A stretch of 64,000 nucleotides of DNA from Pseudoalteromonas spongiae UST010723-006 (GCF_000238255.3 NZ_CP011039.1:1909001-1973000); one strand, 5' to 3'. Shown: positions 18,053-27,227, counted from the stretch's first letter. Made by a program: numbers and translations. The notes: a model not told the origin generated them from the sequence alone.

Positions 18053-19123
18053 TTATCGATAATCAGTTCGAGCACTATTTATTGCCGGCATCAGTCCATG
18101 CCAAAAATGTCCCTTACTACTGGCAACCGTATCATAAGCCCAATCAGAAACAGCAAGAGACTTCGCTGCATCACAATAAAAGTAACTCTCTAATGCTTTG
18201 GTAATCTCTTTTTCATGAATCACGAGGTTTTGATTAATCCACTCATCTTTAAACTTTGGTGCGGCAAGTAAATCACGCTTTGCGTTATTACATTTTCCAT
18301 GGGCTAACACAAAGTTGTGTCCTAGATCGTGCGCATAGCGGGCAAAAGGTATAAAATGGTCAACTTGTTTGCTATTACCAAGTGGCTTATTACAGTAAAA
18401 ACAGTTGCCCTTTTGTATTTCAAAAAGAACTGGCACAGCCTTGGCTAAATTTTGGCGATCACAACCAAATAAAAAATCATACAACTGGCTTTGCGCACCA
18501 ATAATATGTTGATTTTGCTTTATACTTTGAATTTTTAACAACCATGCATTTCTGGCAAGATGAACCACTAAATCATAAAAACGCCTAAAGCAATGCGCAA
18601 TTCCAGGGTTGAGTGTAATAAACGTTTTGCCTTTCACATGCGGATATAAAAAGCATTCATCCACTTTCGATAGTTTTTGTAACCGCCATAAAGGGCCCTC
18701 TTTTAAAGTTTGCAGCGTGGCTTTTTGTATAGAGTGCCAATATTGACTTTGTTTTAATGCATTTAGCGTACGAATATTTTTAGATTGGCAATAGTTTAGT
18801 TCGCTGATCACCTTAGATTGCTTACCCGCGTTTTGCAGCAATAAATCATTCGTTCCAGTTGTGCCTGCAAAGGGCGTGGCATGGTGCCAATACAGTTCTA
18901 TAAACTTATCAACTAAGCTATCAAACTTGATACAAAGGCTCGCTCGTTCATCGTCTAGCGGATATTCAACTGCACAATCCGCTAATGCGTGTAATAACGC
19001 ATACTTGTATGTTGCACTAAAGTCGCCCTCAACAAGAAGGCGTTGTATGTAGTTAATAAAGCCTAACTGTAATTGCAGGTTTGACGTCTGGTAGTTAGTA
19101 GTATTTGCAGTAGGACTATTCAC
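18053..19123 (-). CDS. HNH endonuclease domain protein
   Basis: A 356-residue protein. I place the start at GTG 19123, because AAAGG precedes it and GTGA overlaps the stop of the upstream methyltransferase gene, typical of translational coupling; the longer in-frame start at 19156 is TTG with no ribosome site. The N-terminal ~230 residues are helical with a conserved-looking FSATYKYALLHALADCAVEYP segment. The HNH/ββα-metal core near residues 245-300 has CFYC, VDHFIPFARYAHD and LAHGKCNNAKRD: zinc-type CxxC, the D-H pair, then N/K. Probably a metal-dependent DNA (or RNA) nuclease. Partners are a methyltransferase upstream and a NERD protein downstream. Confidence 0.82.
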   Translation of the reverse strand: MNSPTANTTNYQTSNLQLQLGFINYIQRLLVEGDFSATYKYALLHALADCAVEYPLDDERASLCIKFDSLVDKFIELYWHHATPFAGTTGTNDLLLQNAGKQSKVISELNYCQSKNIRTLNALKQSQYWHSIQKATLQTLKEGPLWRLQKLSKVDECFLYPHVKGKTFITLNPGIAHCFRRFYDLVVHLARNAWLLKIQSIKQNQHIIGAQSQLYDFLFGCDRQNLAKAVPVLFEIQKGNCFYCNKPLGNSKQVDHFIPFARYAHDLGHNFVLAHGKCNNAKRDLLAAPKFKDEWINQNLVIHEKEITKALESYFYCDAAKSLAVSDWAYDTVASSKGHFWHGLMPAINSARTDYR

Positions 19124-19725
19124 ACTGCACCTTTGATTATTAATGCATTCAACCAAGTGGTACTTTGTGTCGTTGAGCGCCTGTCTTTGCTGTTCCAGAT
19201 TGATGAAATTGTCAGGCTAGGAATGTCTTTTACTATTTTGCTTAATATTGTTTCGTTAAGGTCGGTGAATCGTCTGCCATTTTCTTCTCTTTGTACAATT
19301 GATGGTTCGCCATATTTGAACGAGATATACAACACACCGCTTGATTTAAGCGCAACTGCCAAACGTGAAAATACGCTGTTTAATTCGTCAAAAGGAACAT
19401 GTAATAAACTCGCACAACACCAAATTGCGTCATAACAATCTACTTCATCAATTTCTTGAAACGTTTTATGCAGCACTGGAATGCCAGTATGTTCTGTAGC
19501 GAGTAATGCCAACTTTTCACTCGCATCCATTGCGGTCACTTGGAAGCCCAATGATTTAAATACTTTGCTATCGCGACCACTACCGCAGCCAGCATCTAGA
19601 ATATGCCCATGAGTGATTACTTTACTTAGAAATTTGTCATAAACAGGCTGCATATCAACATCTACGGTTGATAGGAAATATTCAGTTGCATGTGTGTTGT
19701 AGTATTGAGAATTGACGTCTGTCAT
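19120..19725 (-). CDS. Class I SAM-dependent methyltransferase
   Basis: About 201 residues. Motif I is ILDAGCGSGRDSKVF, motif II acidic TAMDASEKLA, motif IV region YDAIWCCASLLHVPFDEL and motif post-IV SGVLYISFKYGE. This is the Methyltransf_11/25 layout, not a DNA adenine or cytosine methyltransferase: no DPPY or PCQ motif. The substrate is unknown; a small molecule, a tRNA base or a protein are all possible. Start uncertain: ATG 19725 chosen over an in-frame TTG four codons upstream. First gene of the methyltransferase-HNH-NERD operon, overlapping the HNH gene by four bases. Confidence 0.82.
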   Translation of the reverse strand: MTDVNSQYYNTHATEYFLSTVDVDMQPVYDKFLSKVITHGHILDAGCGSGRDSKVFKSLGFQVTAMDASEKLALLATEHTGIPVLHKTFQEIDEVDCYDAIWCCASLLHVPFDELNSVFSRLAVALKSSGVLYISFKYGEPSIVQREENGRRFTDLNETILSKIVKDIPSLTISSIWNSKDRRSTTQSTTWLNALIIKGAV

Positions 19726-19754
19726 TGATGGGCTCAAATGCTTACCGCTCCATG

Positions 19755-19777
19755 GTTACAATAGTCAAAAATGTAAC
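19755..19777. promoter_or_regulatory. Inverted repeat upstream of the methyltransferase-HNH-NERD operon
   Basis: Arms GTTACA (19755-19760) and TGTAAC (19772-19777) with an 11-base spacer, about 30 bases before the operon start. Placement fits an operator for an unknown regulator. A further short palindrome AAACGCGTTT lies near 19848-19858. Confidence 0.35.
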
Positions 19778-19986
19778 AAAAACCCTTGATGAAAAACAAG
19801 TTTTTATTTAAGTAACTCTTTAATTTAATTGTATGTTTTCATTATGGAAACGCGTTTTCGCTAATTTATTACTATCTCCCAAATGATCAGGATTGATTGG
19901 AATTTAGGTATTACGTGTTATTACCAAGAATATAAAAGTAGATATATGGAGAGCGGTACTACTCGTATGAAAGGAAGTGAGGTAGT

Positions 19987-20010
19987 AAAAGCCTCTTTGC
20001 TGAGGCTTTT
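19987..20010 (-). terminator. Rho-independent terminator after galU
   Basis: A 9-bp stem AAAAGCCTC / GAGGCTTTT with a six-base loop, 15 bases past the galU stop. The minus-strand T-tract is short. Confidence 0.82.
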
Positions 20011-20025
20011 AGGCTAAGTTTTTGT

Positions 20026-20931
20026 TTAGTGTTTGTTCTCCGCCAATATGGTTTCAATATAATTGCTCAGCTCGCCTTTAAACTCAGCACGTTGAATAGC
20101 GTATTCTATGTTAGCTTTAATAAAGCCCAGTTTATTGCCGCAATCGTGGGTTTTACCCACCAGCTGGTACGCCTCTAACCCTGTTTGGTCTAATAGCGTA
20201 TAAAGCGCATCGGTTAGCTGAATTTCATCGCCTGCACCCGGTGGGGTTTTGGCTAAAATTGGCCAAATGCTCTCAGAAAGTACATAACGGCCCGTAATGG
20301 CAAGGTTTGAAGGCGCTTCTTCGCGTGGTGGTTTTTCTACCATGCCGATAATTTTTGCAGTTTCGCCCGCACACAGAGTTTGGTTGTCTAAATCAACCAC
20401 GCCATAGTTTTGCACCTGTGCCATATCTACTGGGTTTACCATTATTTGGTTAACACCTGTTTCGTTGTAGTTGCTTACCATTTTTGCGAGGTTTTCTACG
20501 CCTAAGTCTGAGTGGTATTTATCAATAATGACATCGGGCAAAATGACCGCAAATGGCTCTTCGCCAATTACCGAACGCGCACATAAAATGGCATGTCCTA
20601 GCCCTTTTGCCTCAGCTTGGCGCACTGAAATCATGGTAATGCCTTTGGGGTTAATGCTTTTAACTTCTTGTAAGAGCGAGCGCTTAACACGCGACTCTAG
20701 CTGCGCTTCTAGCTCAAAACTGGTATCAAAGTGGTTTTCGATAGAGTTTTTACTGGCATGAGTAACTAACACAATTTCCTTAATGCCAGCGGCAGCCGCT
20801 TCTTCTACCACATATTGAATAAGTGGTTTATCTACCAGTGTAAGCATTTCTTTTGGGATGGCTTTGGTTGCTGGCAGCATGCGTGTGCCAAGGCCTGCAA
20901 CGGGGATCACCGCTTTGGTTACTTTTTTCAT
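20026..20931 (-). CDS. galU: UTP-glucose-1-phosphate uridylyltransferase
   Basis: A 301-residue cytoplasmic enzyme making UDP-glucose from UTP and glucose-1-phosphate. The nucleotide-binding signature [20 protein letters not shown] is at the N-terminus, with the uridine site LPDVIID, the sugar-binding [20 protein letters not shown] and the [12 protein letters not shown] loop. Length equals the bacterial GalU norm. It starts two bases after the GH13 phosphorylase gene, so it is the fourth gene of the same operon. In this context it would recycle the glucose-1-phosphate released by the phosphorylase into the donor for the synthase. The terminator at 19987 ends the operon. Confidence 0.96.
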   Translation of the reverse strand: MKKVTKAVIPVAGLGTRMLPATKAIPKEMLTLVDKPLIQYVVEEAAAAGIKEIVLVTHASKNSIENHFDTSFELEAQLESRVKRSLLQEVKSINPKGITMISVRQAEAKGLGHAILCARSVIGEEPFAVILPDVIIDKYHSDLGVENLAKMVSNYNETGVNQIMVNPVDMAQVQNYGVVDLDNQTLCAGETAKIIGMVEKPPREEAPSNLAITGRYVLSESIWPILAKTPPGAGDEIQLTDALYTLLDQTGLEAYQLVGKTHDCGNKLGFIKANIEYAIQRAEFKGELSNYIETILAENKH

Positions 20932-20933
20932 TG

Positions 20934-22682
20934 TTATTCTCCCGTGTTTTTATTGGTCAGCCAAATGGTTTGATATGGCAACAGCGCAAACTCGCTGTTT
21001 AAATCGGTAATGTGTTGGCCTGTAATTAAGTCGTGCCACTGCTCGGTTTCAATTAAGTTAAGCTCGTTTAAACGCAGTGAAAGTGGTTTGTTTGTAATAT
21101 TCGCCACACAAAAAATACTTTGACTGCGATTCACGCATTGTCGCCATACACCAAACAGTTCTGGCCCGAGTTGCAACACAAATTGGGTGGCATTGGGGTG
21201 AAAAGCATTTTGCTGCTTTCTAATAGCAATTAATTTTTTTAAGCCTGCAAGCACCTTACTGTGATGACTATAAGGATTGGCAAGTTGCTCATTTAACAAT
21301 TCGCTTTGCCAGCGGTGGCGGTTAATTGCACGGTTATGATGGGTGTTATTGTATTTTTCATAGTCGTTTTCGGTGCCAAGCAAACTGTGAATATAAATAC
21401 CGGGAATGCCTTCTAAGCTCATCATAATGCTGTGCGCGCAAATAAAACGCTGGTACTGATGTTTATCTGGGCCATCAAGCGTACCTTTCAGCGCATCATA
21501 CAAGGCAATATTCATTTCGTAAGGTTTTTGGCTGCCATCTTCCCCAGTTCGCCACGAAATAAGCCCACCAAAATTTTGCATGGTATTAACCATGGTTCCA
21601 ATTTCACTCTCGCTCAGTAAACCCTCTGCTGGCCTTAAGCCAATGCCATCGTGCGATGCAATAAAGTTAAAATAACAGGTGCCGTTTTGCGCGGGCGGCA
21701 TGCGCATTAACCAGTGTTTTAGCGCTTGGCAATCGCCGGAGATTAAGCTGTAAATTAGTAACGGCGGCAGCGAAAAGTTATAAATGGCATGGGCCTCATT
21801 AGCATTACCAAAATACGCTAAATTTTGAATATTAGGAATGTTGGTTTCGGTAATTATTATGGCGTTTTCATTGGCGCATTCAATCAGCGTGCGTAATAGC
21901 CTTACAACCTCATGAGTTTGCGGCAAGTTAATGCAACTTGTGCCTATTTCTTTCCATAAAAAGGCGATGGCATCTAAGCGAAATATCAACACGCCTGCAT
22001 CAAGGTATTGCTTAATAATACCCACAAAAGCAATAAGCACCTCTGGGTTTGAAAAGTCTAAATCGACTTGATCATGACTAAAAGTGCACCACACAAACTG
22101 CTCGCCTTGTTTGGTGGTTACTGGTTTTAATAAGGGCGATGTGCGCGGCCTAACCACTTTATCAAGCGGGTCGCTTGGCGATGCAGTAAAAAAGTAATTG
22201 TGACCTGTGCCTTCGCCTTTTATAAAGTTTTCAAACCAAATGGAACGCGCTGAGCAGTGGTTAATCACTAAATCGGCCATCAACTTGTAGCTGTTGCTTA
22301 TGGCACTAATATCTCGCCAATCACCCAGTGATTCATTCACGCTGGAATAATCCAGCACTGAAAAACCATCGTCTGAGCTGTACGGGAAAAACGGCAAAAT
22401 ATGCACGCCACTTAGCTCATTACTTAAATGGCTATCAATAAACTGTTTTAAGGTTACCAGCGGTTTTTCACTGTCGCTTACTATGCTGTCACCATAGGTG
22501 ATCATCACAATATCCGATTCATTCCAGCGATTTAAAAATGGCGTTGGCGCCTGCGCGTTTTCACTTAACGCCATTTGGGTTAAAAGCTTATCGGCGATGG
22601 CATCCACTGAGTCATTTAGTGTGACCCCTTCATAAATTACTTGCAGTTGCTTAAGCAGTTTTTCTTTTAATGGATAGGTCAT
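20934..22682 (-). CDS. GH13_18 sugar phosphorylase, probable glucosylglycerate phosphorylase
   Basis: A 582-residue cytoplasmic alpha-amylase-fold enzyme of the sucrose-phosphorylase subfamily. Signatures: [19 protein letters not shown] near the N-terminus, nucleophile Asp237 in [17 protein letters not shown], acid/base Glu279 in IITETNIPN, and transition-state Asp in [10 protein letters not shown]. The TETNIPN loop and FLWKEIGT context fit the glucosylglycerate/glucosylglycerol phosphorylase branch better than true sucrose phosphorylases. With a GT81-type synthase and glycerate kinase/phosphatase next door, the inferred reaction is glucosylglycerate + Pi giving glucose-1-phosphate + D-glycerate. 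The start overlaps the upstream stop in TGATG. Sucrose phosphorylase activity cannot be excluded from sequence alone. Confidence 0.82.
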   Translation of the reverse strand: MTYPLKEKLLKQLQVIYEGVTLNDSVDAIADKLLTQMALSENAQAPTPFLNRWNESDIVMITYGDSIVSDSEKPLVTLKQFIDSHLSNELSGVHILPFFPYSSDDGFSVLDYSSVNESLGDWRDISAISNSYKLMADLVINHCSARSIWFENFIKGEGTGHNYFFTASPSDPLDKVVRPRTSPLLKPVTTKQGEQFVWCTFSHDQVDLDFSNPEVLIAFVGIIKQYLDAGVLIFRLDAIAFLWKEIGTSCINLPQTHEVVRLLRTLIECANENAIIITETNIPNIQNLAYFGNANEAHAIYNFSLPPLLIYSLISGDCQALKHWLMRMPPAQNGTCYFNFIASHDGIGLRPAEGLLSESEIGTMVNTMQNFGGLISWRTGEDGSQKPYEMNIALYDALKGTLDGPDKHQYQRFICAHSIMMSLEGIPGIYIHSLLGTENDYEKYNNTHHNRAINRHRWQSELLNEQLANPYSHHSKVLAGLKKLIAIRKQQNAFHPNATQFVLQLGPELFGVWRQCVNRSQSIFCVANITNKPLSLRLNELNLIETEQWHDLITGQHITDLNSEFALLPYQTIWLTNKNTGE

Positions 22683-23926
22683 CAGCTTACCTTTTTGCGC
22701 AGTTTTGCTGAAAATTCGAGGTAATCTTCTTCTACCGCCTCTTCTAAGCGAGAAAGTACATCGGGCATGGCGCTAATTACGCGGTTCCACGATGGAATAA
22801 ACGGCGTTTCCATGGGTTTTTCTAAAAATGATTGCCCTGCCGCCATAATGTTTTTAGCAAACATTTCTACCGATTTTTCTTCGGTATGAATATCCACTTG
22901 CAGGCCATTAATAATCGCATCGTTTTTATAGGTTTCGATGTAATCGAGCGCAATGCGGTAATAAGTAGCTTTTATGGTGCGCATGGTTTCTGTGTTTAGG
23001 GTGTAGCCTTGAGTTGCAAGCTTTCGAAAAAATGCTTTGGTTATGTCTATCGACATTTTAGACAAGCCACCTTCGCTATTATGCAGTGATAAGTCTTGAT
23101 GCTTGTGGTCGTACACGTTGGCAATATCCACTTGGCATAAACGGTTTGATGCATAGTTGCGCTGCATTTCTGACAGTACGCCAATCTCTAACCCCCAGTC
23201 GCTAGGAATGCGAATATCGTTTAGCACATCTTGCCTAAATGAAAACTCACCCGAGAGCGAATAACGGTAGCTATCCATATAATCTAGGTAGTCGTTATGA
23301 CCCATCACGCGTTTAAGCGCCTTTAAAAGCGGCGTAACAAGCAAACGCGCTACGCGACCATTGAGTTTGCCATCGGAATATCGGGCGTAATACCCTTTGC
23401 AAAACTCGTAGTTAAATTGTGGGTGCGCCACAGGGTAAATTAAGCGGGCAAGTAAGCTGCGATCGTAGGTTAAAATATCGCAATCATGCAGTGCGATAGA
23501 TTCGGCCTCTTTGGTGGCAAGCGCATACCCCATGCAATACCACACATTGCGGCCTTTACCCATTTCGGTTGGTGCCACACCAAGTGCTTGTAATTCAGCG
23601 TCGAGCTGTTTTAATCGTGGGCCATCATTCCATAAAATTTGATGCGGTTGCCCTAAGTATTTAAAAAACTCAATGGCTTTACAAAATTCATCTTCGGTGG
23701 CTCTGTCTAGGCCAATAATCACCTGCGATAAATATGGCACTTCACTTAAATGCTCAACAATTTTAGGTAGCGCTTCGCCTTCAAGTTCGCTGTAAAGTGA
23801 AGGTAAAATTAGCCCCATTGGCCGGGTTTTTGAAAACTCAACAAGTTCGCTTTCTAACTCTTCCACGCCTCGATTTGTTAAGTTGTGCAGAGTGGTTACA
23901 ATGCCATTTTGGTAAAAATCAGCCAT
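22682..23926 (-). CDS. gpgS: GT81-type glycosyltransferase, probable glucosyl-3-phosphoglycerate synthase
   Basis: A 414-residue cytoplasmic GT-A enzyme. The nucleotide-sugar region is LILPSLYSELEGEALPKIVEHL and QVIIGLDRA; GKGRNVWYCMGYA binds the donor; the metal-binding DxD is the HDCDILTYD motif. GLEIGVLSEM and HKHQD near residues 240-280 match the mannosyl/glucosyl-3-phosphoglycerate synthase family. Inferred reaction: NDP-glucose + 3-phosphoglycerate giving glucosyl-3-phosphoglycerate. The start overlaps the kinase-phosphatase gene by eight bases, and its stop overlaps the phosphorylase start by one. Donor identity is inferred from GalU being in the same operon. Confidence 0.82.
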   Translation of the reverse strand: MADFYQNGIVTTLHNLTNRGVEELESELVEFSKTRPMGLILPSLYSELEGEALPKIVEHLSEVPYLSQVIIGLDRATEDEFCKAIEFFKYLGQPHQILWNDGPRLKQLDAELQALGVAPTEMGKGRNVWYCMGYALATKEAESIALHDCDILTYDRSLLARLIYPVAHPQFNYEFCKGYYARYSDGKLNGRVARLLVTPLLKALKRVMGHNDYLDYMDSYRYSLSGEFSFRQDVLNDIRIPSDWGLEIGVLSEMQRNYASNRLCQVDIANVYDHKHQDLSLHNSEGGLSKMSIDITKAFFRKLATQGYTLNTETMRTIKATYYRIALDYIETYKNDAIINGLQVDIHTEEKSVEMFAKNIMAAGQSFLEKPMETPFIPSWNRVISAMPDVLSRLEEAVEEDYLEFSAKLRKKVS

Positions 23927-25727
23927 AGTGTTTCTCCTTTAGAGGGTGGTTAGGTATCGATTTGATGCGTTCAATATGATGGTTATCAAGCTCGCTAATT
24001 AGTTGCATCATCACCTCGTGCCAGCCAGTTGGCCCAGGCATAGTTGAGCGCATAACGCCTTTTGAACGCTCAAGTGTAATAAACGGGTGAGTCATTGATT
24101 TGATTTGTACTGCAATATCGGCTTGCTCTAACATGGCGCTGTCGTTTTCGCTATCGCCGAGTGCCACACTAAGCCAATCTCCCGGCAATTCGTGCTTGAT
24201 TAGGTTAAACAACCAATTCAATGCAACGCCTTTACTTTCGTCGCCACACACATGCAAAAAGCGCCCACCTTCAATAATGGTTGCGCCATTTTCACGCATA
24301 CGTTTTATAAATGCCTTTTTCTGGCAAGCATCACCTAACCAATGAAGCGGCTCTGAGTAGTGACGTAATTTGGCTTTTTCGGCGTCTTTTTCACTTAGGC
24401 CTGTAAGCTCTGCTAATTCGCTATTAGTCATTTGCGCAAAGCCTTTGTATAGATGGGCAAAATCATTGGCGTATTGTTTTAGTTGGTTTAACCAAAAGCT
24501 GCGCGGCTGGCCAAACTCTTTTATGTAAAACTCGCCGAATTCAATTAAGCCAACAGGATCAATTAAATATTCTTTCAACCACTTTTTGGGTAAAAATACG
24601 GCTGCGCCATTTTCCACAATAAACGGCGTTCCTAGCCCTAACTGGGTGCGAATGGCGATAATTTCTTTAAAGGTTTTACTGGTACACGGAATAATTGGAA
24701 AGCCCAGTTCGTAGCATAAAAAAACACTCACTTTTGCAGGCTGAAACTCGTAGCTGTAATGATCTAATAACGTGCCGTCGAGGTCAGTAAATATCGCTAA
24801 TTTTTCAGGAAAGCATAACTGTTTAAAACGCCCTGTTACGTTAACAATTTTGCGTGTTTCATTTAGGTGTAAGGTGATGTCGGTGGTTTGGCTAAAATCA
24901 ACTAAACCAACTCGGGTAAGCCTTTCAAAAAACAGCACAAAGCGCTCTATTTCTTGTTCGCTCATTATTTTATTGGCTAGTAGTTTGTCTTGTTGCAAGC
25001 GCAGCTTGGCTTCTTGCTCTTTGCGCCACTGTGCGACCACATCAAAACTAGGTGCTTTTAGCATAATCCAGCGGTCTACCCGCTCGAACACATTTTGGTA
25101 AGCACCCTTCAGCTGGTTATTTACGTATTCACGCCATGTGCCGTTTGGGTCCTCTATTGCTTCAAGCTGGTTTATAGGTGCTTTTAAAGCGTCTTGTGGC
25201 TCTGCGTTAAGCCCTACGCACCACCCCTCTAGAATAATCACATCGGGTGCTGATGTTACTTTGGTCCATTTATCTGATGGAAACGGATTGTCTGTGGCTT
25301 TATTAAAACGGCGAATAAACAAAGGGCGTTTTAGAGTTTTACGCGTAAGCGCTGCTAAGTCGTGATCAAGCTGATCAATTTTGTGGGTACCCGGTACACC
25401 GCGTGTACCAAGTAAAGGGTGAATATGTGTGGCGAGTTCTTCGCGCTCAGACGCAGATAAGTAATAATCATCCAGCGAAATCGACACCACATTTAAACCA
25501 AAGTACATGCGTAAATATTGATTTAAAAAGTCCGTTAGCGTGCTTTTGCCCGAACCTTGGCAACCATTTATACCAATCACCAATGGCTGTTTTGTTCTAT
25601 TTTGGTGCAGTGCGATTTGTTCTGCGATTGGCGCGTACCAAGTTTTTATTGTTTTTTTAACTTCCTGAGAAAGCGCATGTTTTTCTAAAAATTTAGTCAG
25701 GAACTTGGTAGAGAGTGCTTGCACCAT
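23919..25727 (-). CDS. Bifunctional glycerate kinase - glucosyl/mannosyl-3-phosphoglycerate phosphatase fusion
   Basis: 602 residues, two enzymes in one chain. The N-terminal half (about 30-290) is a P-loop kinase of the D-glycerate 3-kinase type: Walker A INGCQGSGKST, SLDDYYL, THKIDQLDHD and the VIILEGWCVGL motif. The C-terminal half (about 325-590) is a HAD-IIB phosphatase of the MPGP family: nucleophile DLDGTLLDH, motif II TSKTF, ENGAAVFLP and motif IV ALGDSENDSAML. The kinase should make 3-phosphoglycerate, and the phosphatase should remove that same phosphate after glycosyl transfer, so the first and third steps of glucosylglycerate synthesis are joined. First gene of the operon, behind the palindrome at 25740 and a TTGACA at 25771. 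Confidence 0.85.
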   Translation of the reverse strand: MVQALSTKFLTKFLEKHALSQEVKKTIKTWYAPIAEQIALHQNRTKQPLVIGINGCQGSGKSTLTDFLNQYLRMYFGLNVVSISLDDYYLSASEREELATHIHPLLGTRGVPGTHKIDQLDHDLAALTRKTLKRPLFIRRFNKATDNPFPSDKWTKVTSAPDVIILEGWCVGLNAEPQDALKAPINQLEAIEDPNGTWREYVNNQLKGAYQNVFERVDRWIMLKAPSFDVVAQWRKEQEAKLRLQQDKLLANKIMSEQEIERFVLFFERLTRVGLVDFSQTTDITLHLNETRKIVNVTGRFKQLCFPEKLAIFTDLDGTLLDHYSYEFQPAKVSVFLCYELGFPIIPCTSKTFKEIIAIRTQLGLGTPFIVENGAAVFLPKKWLKEYLIDPVGLIEFGEFYIKEFGQPRSFWLNQLKQYANDFAHLYKGFAQMTNSELAELTGLSEKDAEKAKLRHYSEPLHWLGDACQKKAFIKRMRENGATIIEGGRFLHVCGDESKGVALNWLFNLIKHELPGDWLSVALGDSENDSAMLEQADIAVQIKSMTHPFITLERSKGVMRSTMPGPTGWHEVMMQLISELDNHHIERIKSIPNHPLKEKHYG

Positions 25728-25739
25728 ATTAATGCATCC

Positions 25740-25753
25740 TTAAAACGTTTTAA
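25740..25753. promoter_or_regulatory. Perfect CG-centred palindrome, likely LacI-type operator of the glucosylglycerate operon
   Basis: TTAAAACGTTTTAA, a 14-bp perfect palindrome 13 bases upstream of the first gene and overlapping the expected -10/+1 region. A CG-centred AACGTT core is typical of LacI-family operators. No regulator gene is adjacent. Confidence 0.6.
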
Positions 25754-25754
25754 T

Positions 25755-25776
25755 AAACTATCTAATAATATGTCAA
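25755..25776 (-). promoter_or_regulatory. Sigma-70 promoter of the glucosylglycerate operon
   Basis: A perfect minus-strand -35 TTGACA (25771-25776). With a 15-bp spacer the -10 would be TATTAA, running into the palindrome at 25740-25753. The -10 is imperfect, so this is a probable, not certain, promoter. Confidence 0.5.
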
Positions 25777-25888
25777 GGAATGTGCCAAAACATATCACCT
25801 GCAGTTTGGCTTAAATAATATAAAGGCTTTCGTAATTGAAATTCCGAACTACTGGAGAAGCGCTTTTTAGCGTTATTTTTACGGTTTA

Positions 25889-25904
25889 TGTGTTCCATAA
25901 CACA
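25889..25904. promoter_or_regulatory. Inverted repeat in the divergent promoter region
   Basis: TGTGTT-CCAT-AACACA, two 6-bp arms with a 4-base centre, in the 282-base region between the divergent glucosylglycerate operon and the thiolase gene. CRP boxes are TGTGA-N6-TCACA, so this is not a clean CRP site. A third GTGTT half-site follows at about 25911. Confidence 0.35.
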
Positions 25905-26009
25905 AACAAAGTGTTAAAAAGTAAGGTATTTGGTTAATCTTTTAAATCACTTAATACTTGGTATTTAATGTAAAAATAAAATTCAGATAATAAAAACAAC
26001 AGGCTGAAA

Positions 26010-27179
26010 ATGAAGAATGTAATCGTAGCTGGCGTCGGTATGACACAGTTTTGTAAACCTGGCCAACAAGAGCCGTATCGCGTAATGGCTGCAAACGCTA
26101 TTAGATTGGCACTTACTGACGCTGGCGTTAATGTAAGCCAAATCGAGCAAGGATATGCAGCTTATATTTATGGCGATAGCACCTGTGGGCAACATGCGTT
26201 TTATGACGTTGCCCAAACCGGTATTCCTATCATTAATGTTAATAATAATTGCTCAAGTGGTTCAACAGCGCTCTATGCTGCAAGGCAAGCTATATTGTCT
26301 GGTGAGGTTGAGTGTGTTGTGGCTTTTGGCTTTGAGGAAATGCAACCAGGTGCGCTGGGTTCACATTGGTCTGACAGGGAAAACCCGTTTGATAGAGCTA
26401 ATGCGGTGTATGATAAATTTGGTATTGCAAAAGCACCTATTGCTCTTCGTGCATTTGGTGCAGCGGGTAAGCATTATATGGAAAAATATAATGTCACTAG
26501 CGAGCTTTATGCAAAAGTGGCCGTAAAATCACGAAGTCATGCCATACATAACCCTTATTCATTGTTTTCAACACCACTTAGCGTAGAAAGTGTGCTTAAC
26601 GACAAAATTATTTTTGATGATTACATGACGCGCACTATGGTGTGCCCGCCTACCTGTGGGGCTGCAGCTGCTATTCTGTGTAGTGATGCTTTCGCTAAAA
26701 AGCATAATATTAAACATGGGGTGAAAATTATTGGCCAAGCCATGGCAACCGACACTGAAGAGTCATGGCAAGATCCTATTCTTTCGGTTGGCGCTGATAT
26801 GACTAAACGCGCTGCCAATAAATCCTTTAACCTAGCGGGTGTTTCACCTCAAGATGTTGATGTAATTGAATTACATGATTGCTTTACCACCAATGAAGTA
26901 ATTAATTATGAAGCGCTTGGATTATGTGAAGAAGGCGAAGCAATAAAGCTGATTTCAGACGGCGACAATACTTACGGAGGTAAGTTTGTGATTGGGCCAT
27001 CTGGGGGATTGATGTCAAAAGGCCACCCCATTGGTGCAACTGGCATAGCGCAATGTGTTGAATTAAGCTGGCATTTACGAGGCCAAGCAGGAAAAAGGCA
27101 AGTTGAAGGCGCAAGGCTTGCGTTACAGCATAATGTGGGGTTAGGTGGCGCTGTGGTAGTTACCCTGTATCAAAAGTAG
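26010..27179 (+). CDS. Thiolase / SCP-x-type lipid-transfer thiolase
   Basis: A 389-residue soluble thiolase-fold protein. Active-site Cys81 lies in NNNCSSGSTAL, with His290 in VIELHDCFTTNE and His340 in SKGHPIGATG, which matches sterol-carrier-protein-x-like (lipid-transfer) thiolases rather than FadA. Likely reaction: CoA-dependent cleavage or condensation of a 3-ketoacyl-CoA, substrate unknown. It stands alone: divergent from the operon at 25727 and convergent with ybaB, with which it shares a bidirectional terminator. No redox or hydratase partner sits alongside, which is unusual for a beta-oxidation gene. Confidence 0.85.
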   Translation: MKNVIVAGVGMTQFCKPGQQEPYRVMAANAIRLALTDAGVNVSQIEQGYAAYIYGDSTCGQHAFYDVAQTGIPIINVNNNCSSGSTALYAARQAILSGEVECVVAFGFEEMQPGALGSHWSDRENPFDRANAVYDKFGIAKAPIALRAFGAAGKHYMEKYNVTSELYAKVAVKSRSHAIHNPYSLFSTPLSVESVLNDKIIFDDYMTRTMVCPPTCGAAAAILCSDAFAKKHNIKHGVKIIGQAMATDTEESWQDPILSVGADMTKRAANKSFNLAGVSPQDVDVIELHDCFTTNEVINYEALGLCEEGEAIKLISDGDNTYGGKFVIGPSGGLMSKGHPIGATGIAQCVELSWHLRGQAGKRQVEGARLALQHNVGLGGAVVVTLYQK

Positions 27180-27199
27180 TTTTGAATTCTGATACATAT

Positions 27200-27227
27200 A
27201 AAAATAGCGCCAAAAGGCGCTATTTTT
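27200..27227. terminator. Bidirectional terminator between thiolase and ybaB genes
   Basis: A 12-bp perfect stem AAAAATAGCGCC / GGCGCTATTTTT with an AAAA loop, between two convergent stops (27179 and 27250). T-rich on both strands. Confidence 0.92.

Noticed and set aside
19124..19156. Longer TTG start of the HNH protein
   Set aside because: No ribosome site and a larger overlap with the methyltransferase; the GTG at 19123 has AAAGG and a GTGA stop-start overlap.
25889..25904. CRP site between the divergent genes
   Set aside because: The arms are TGTGTT/AACACA with a 4-base centre, not TGTGA-N6-TCACA; kept only as an unassigned inverted repeat.
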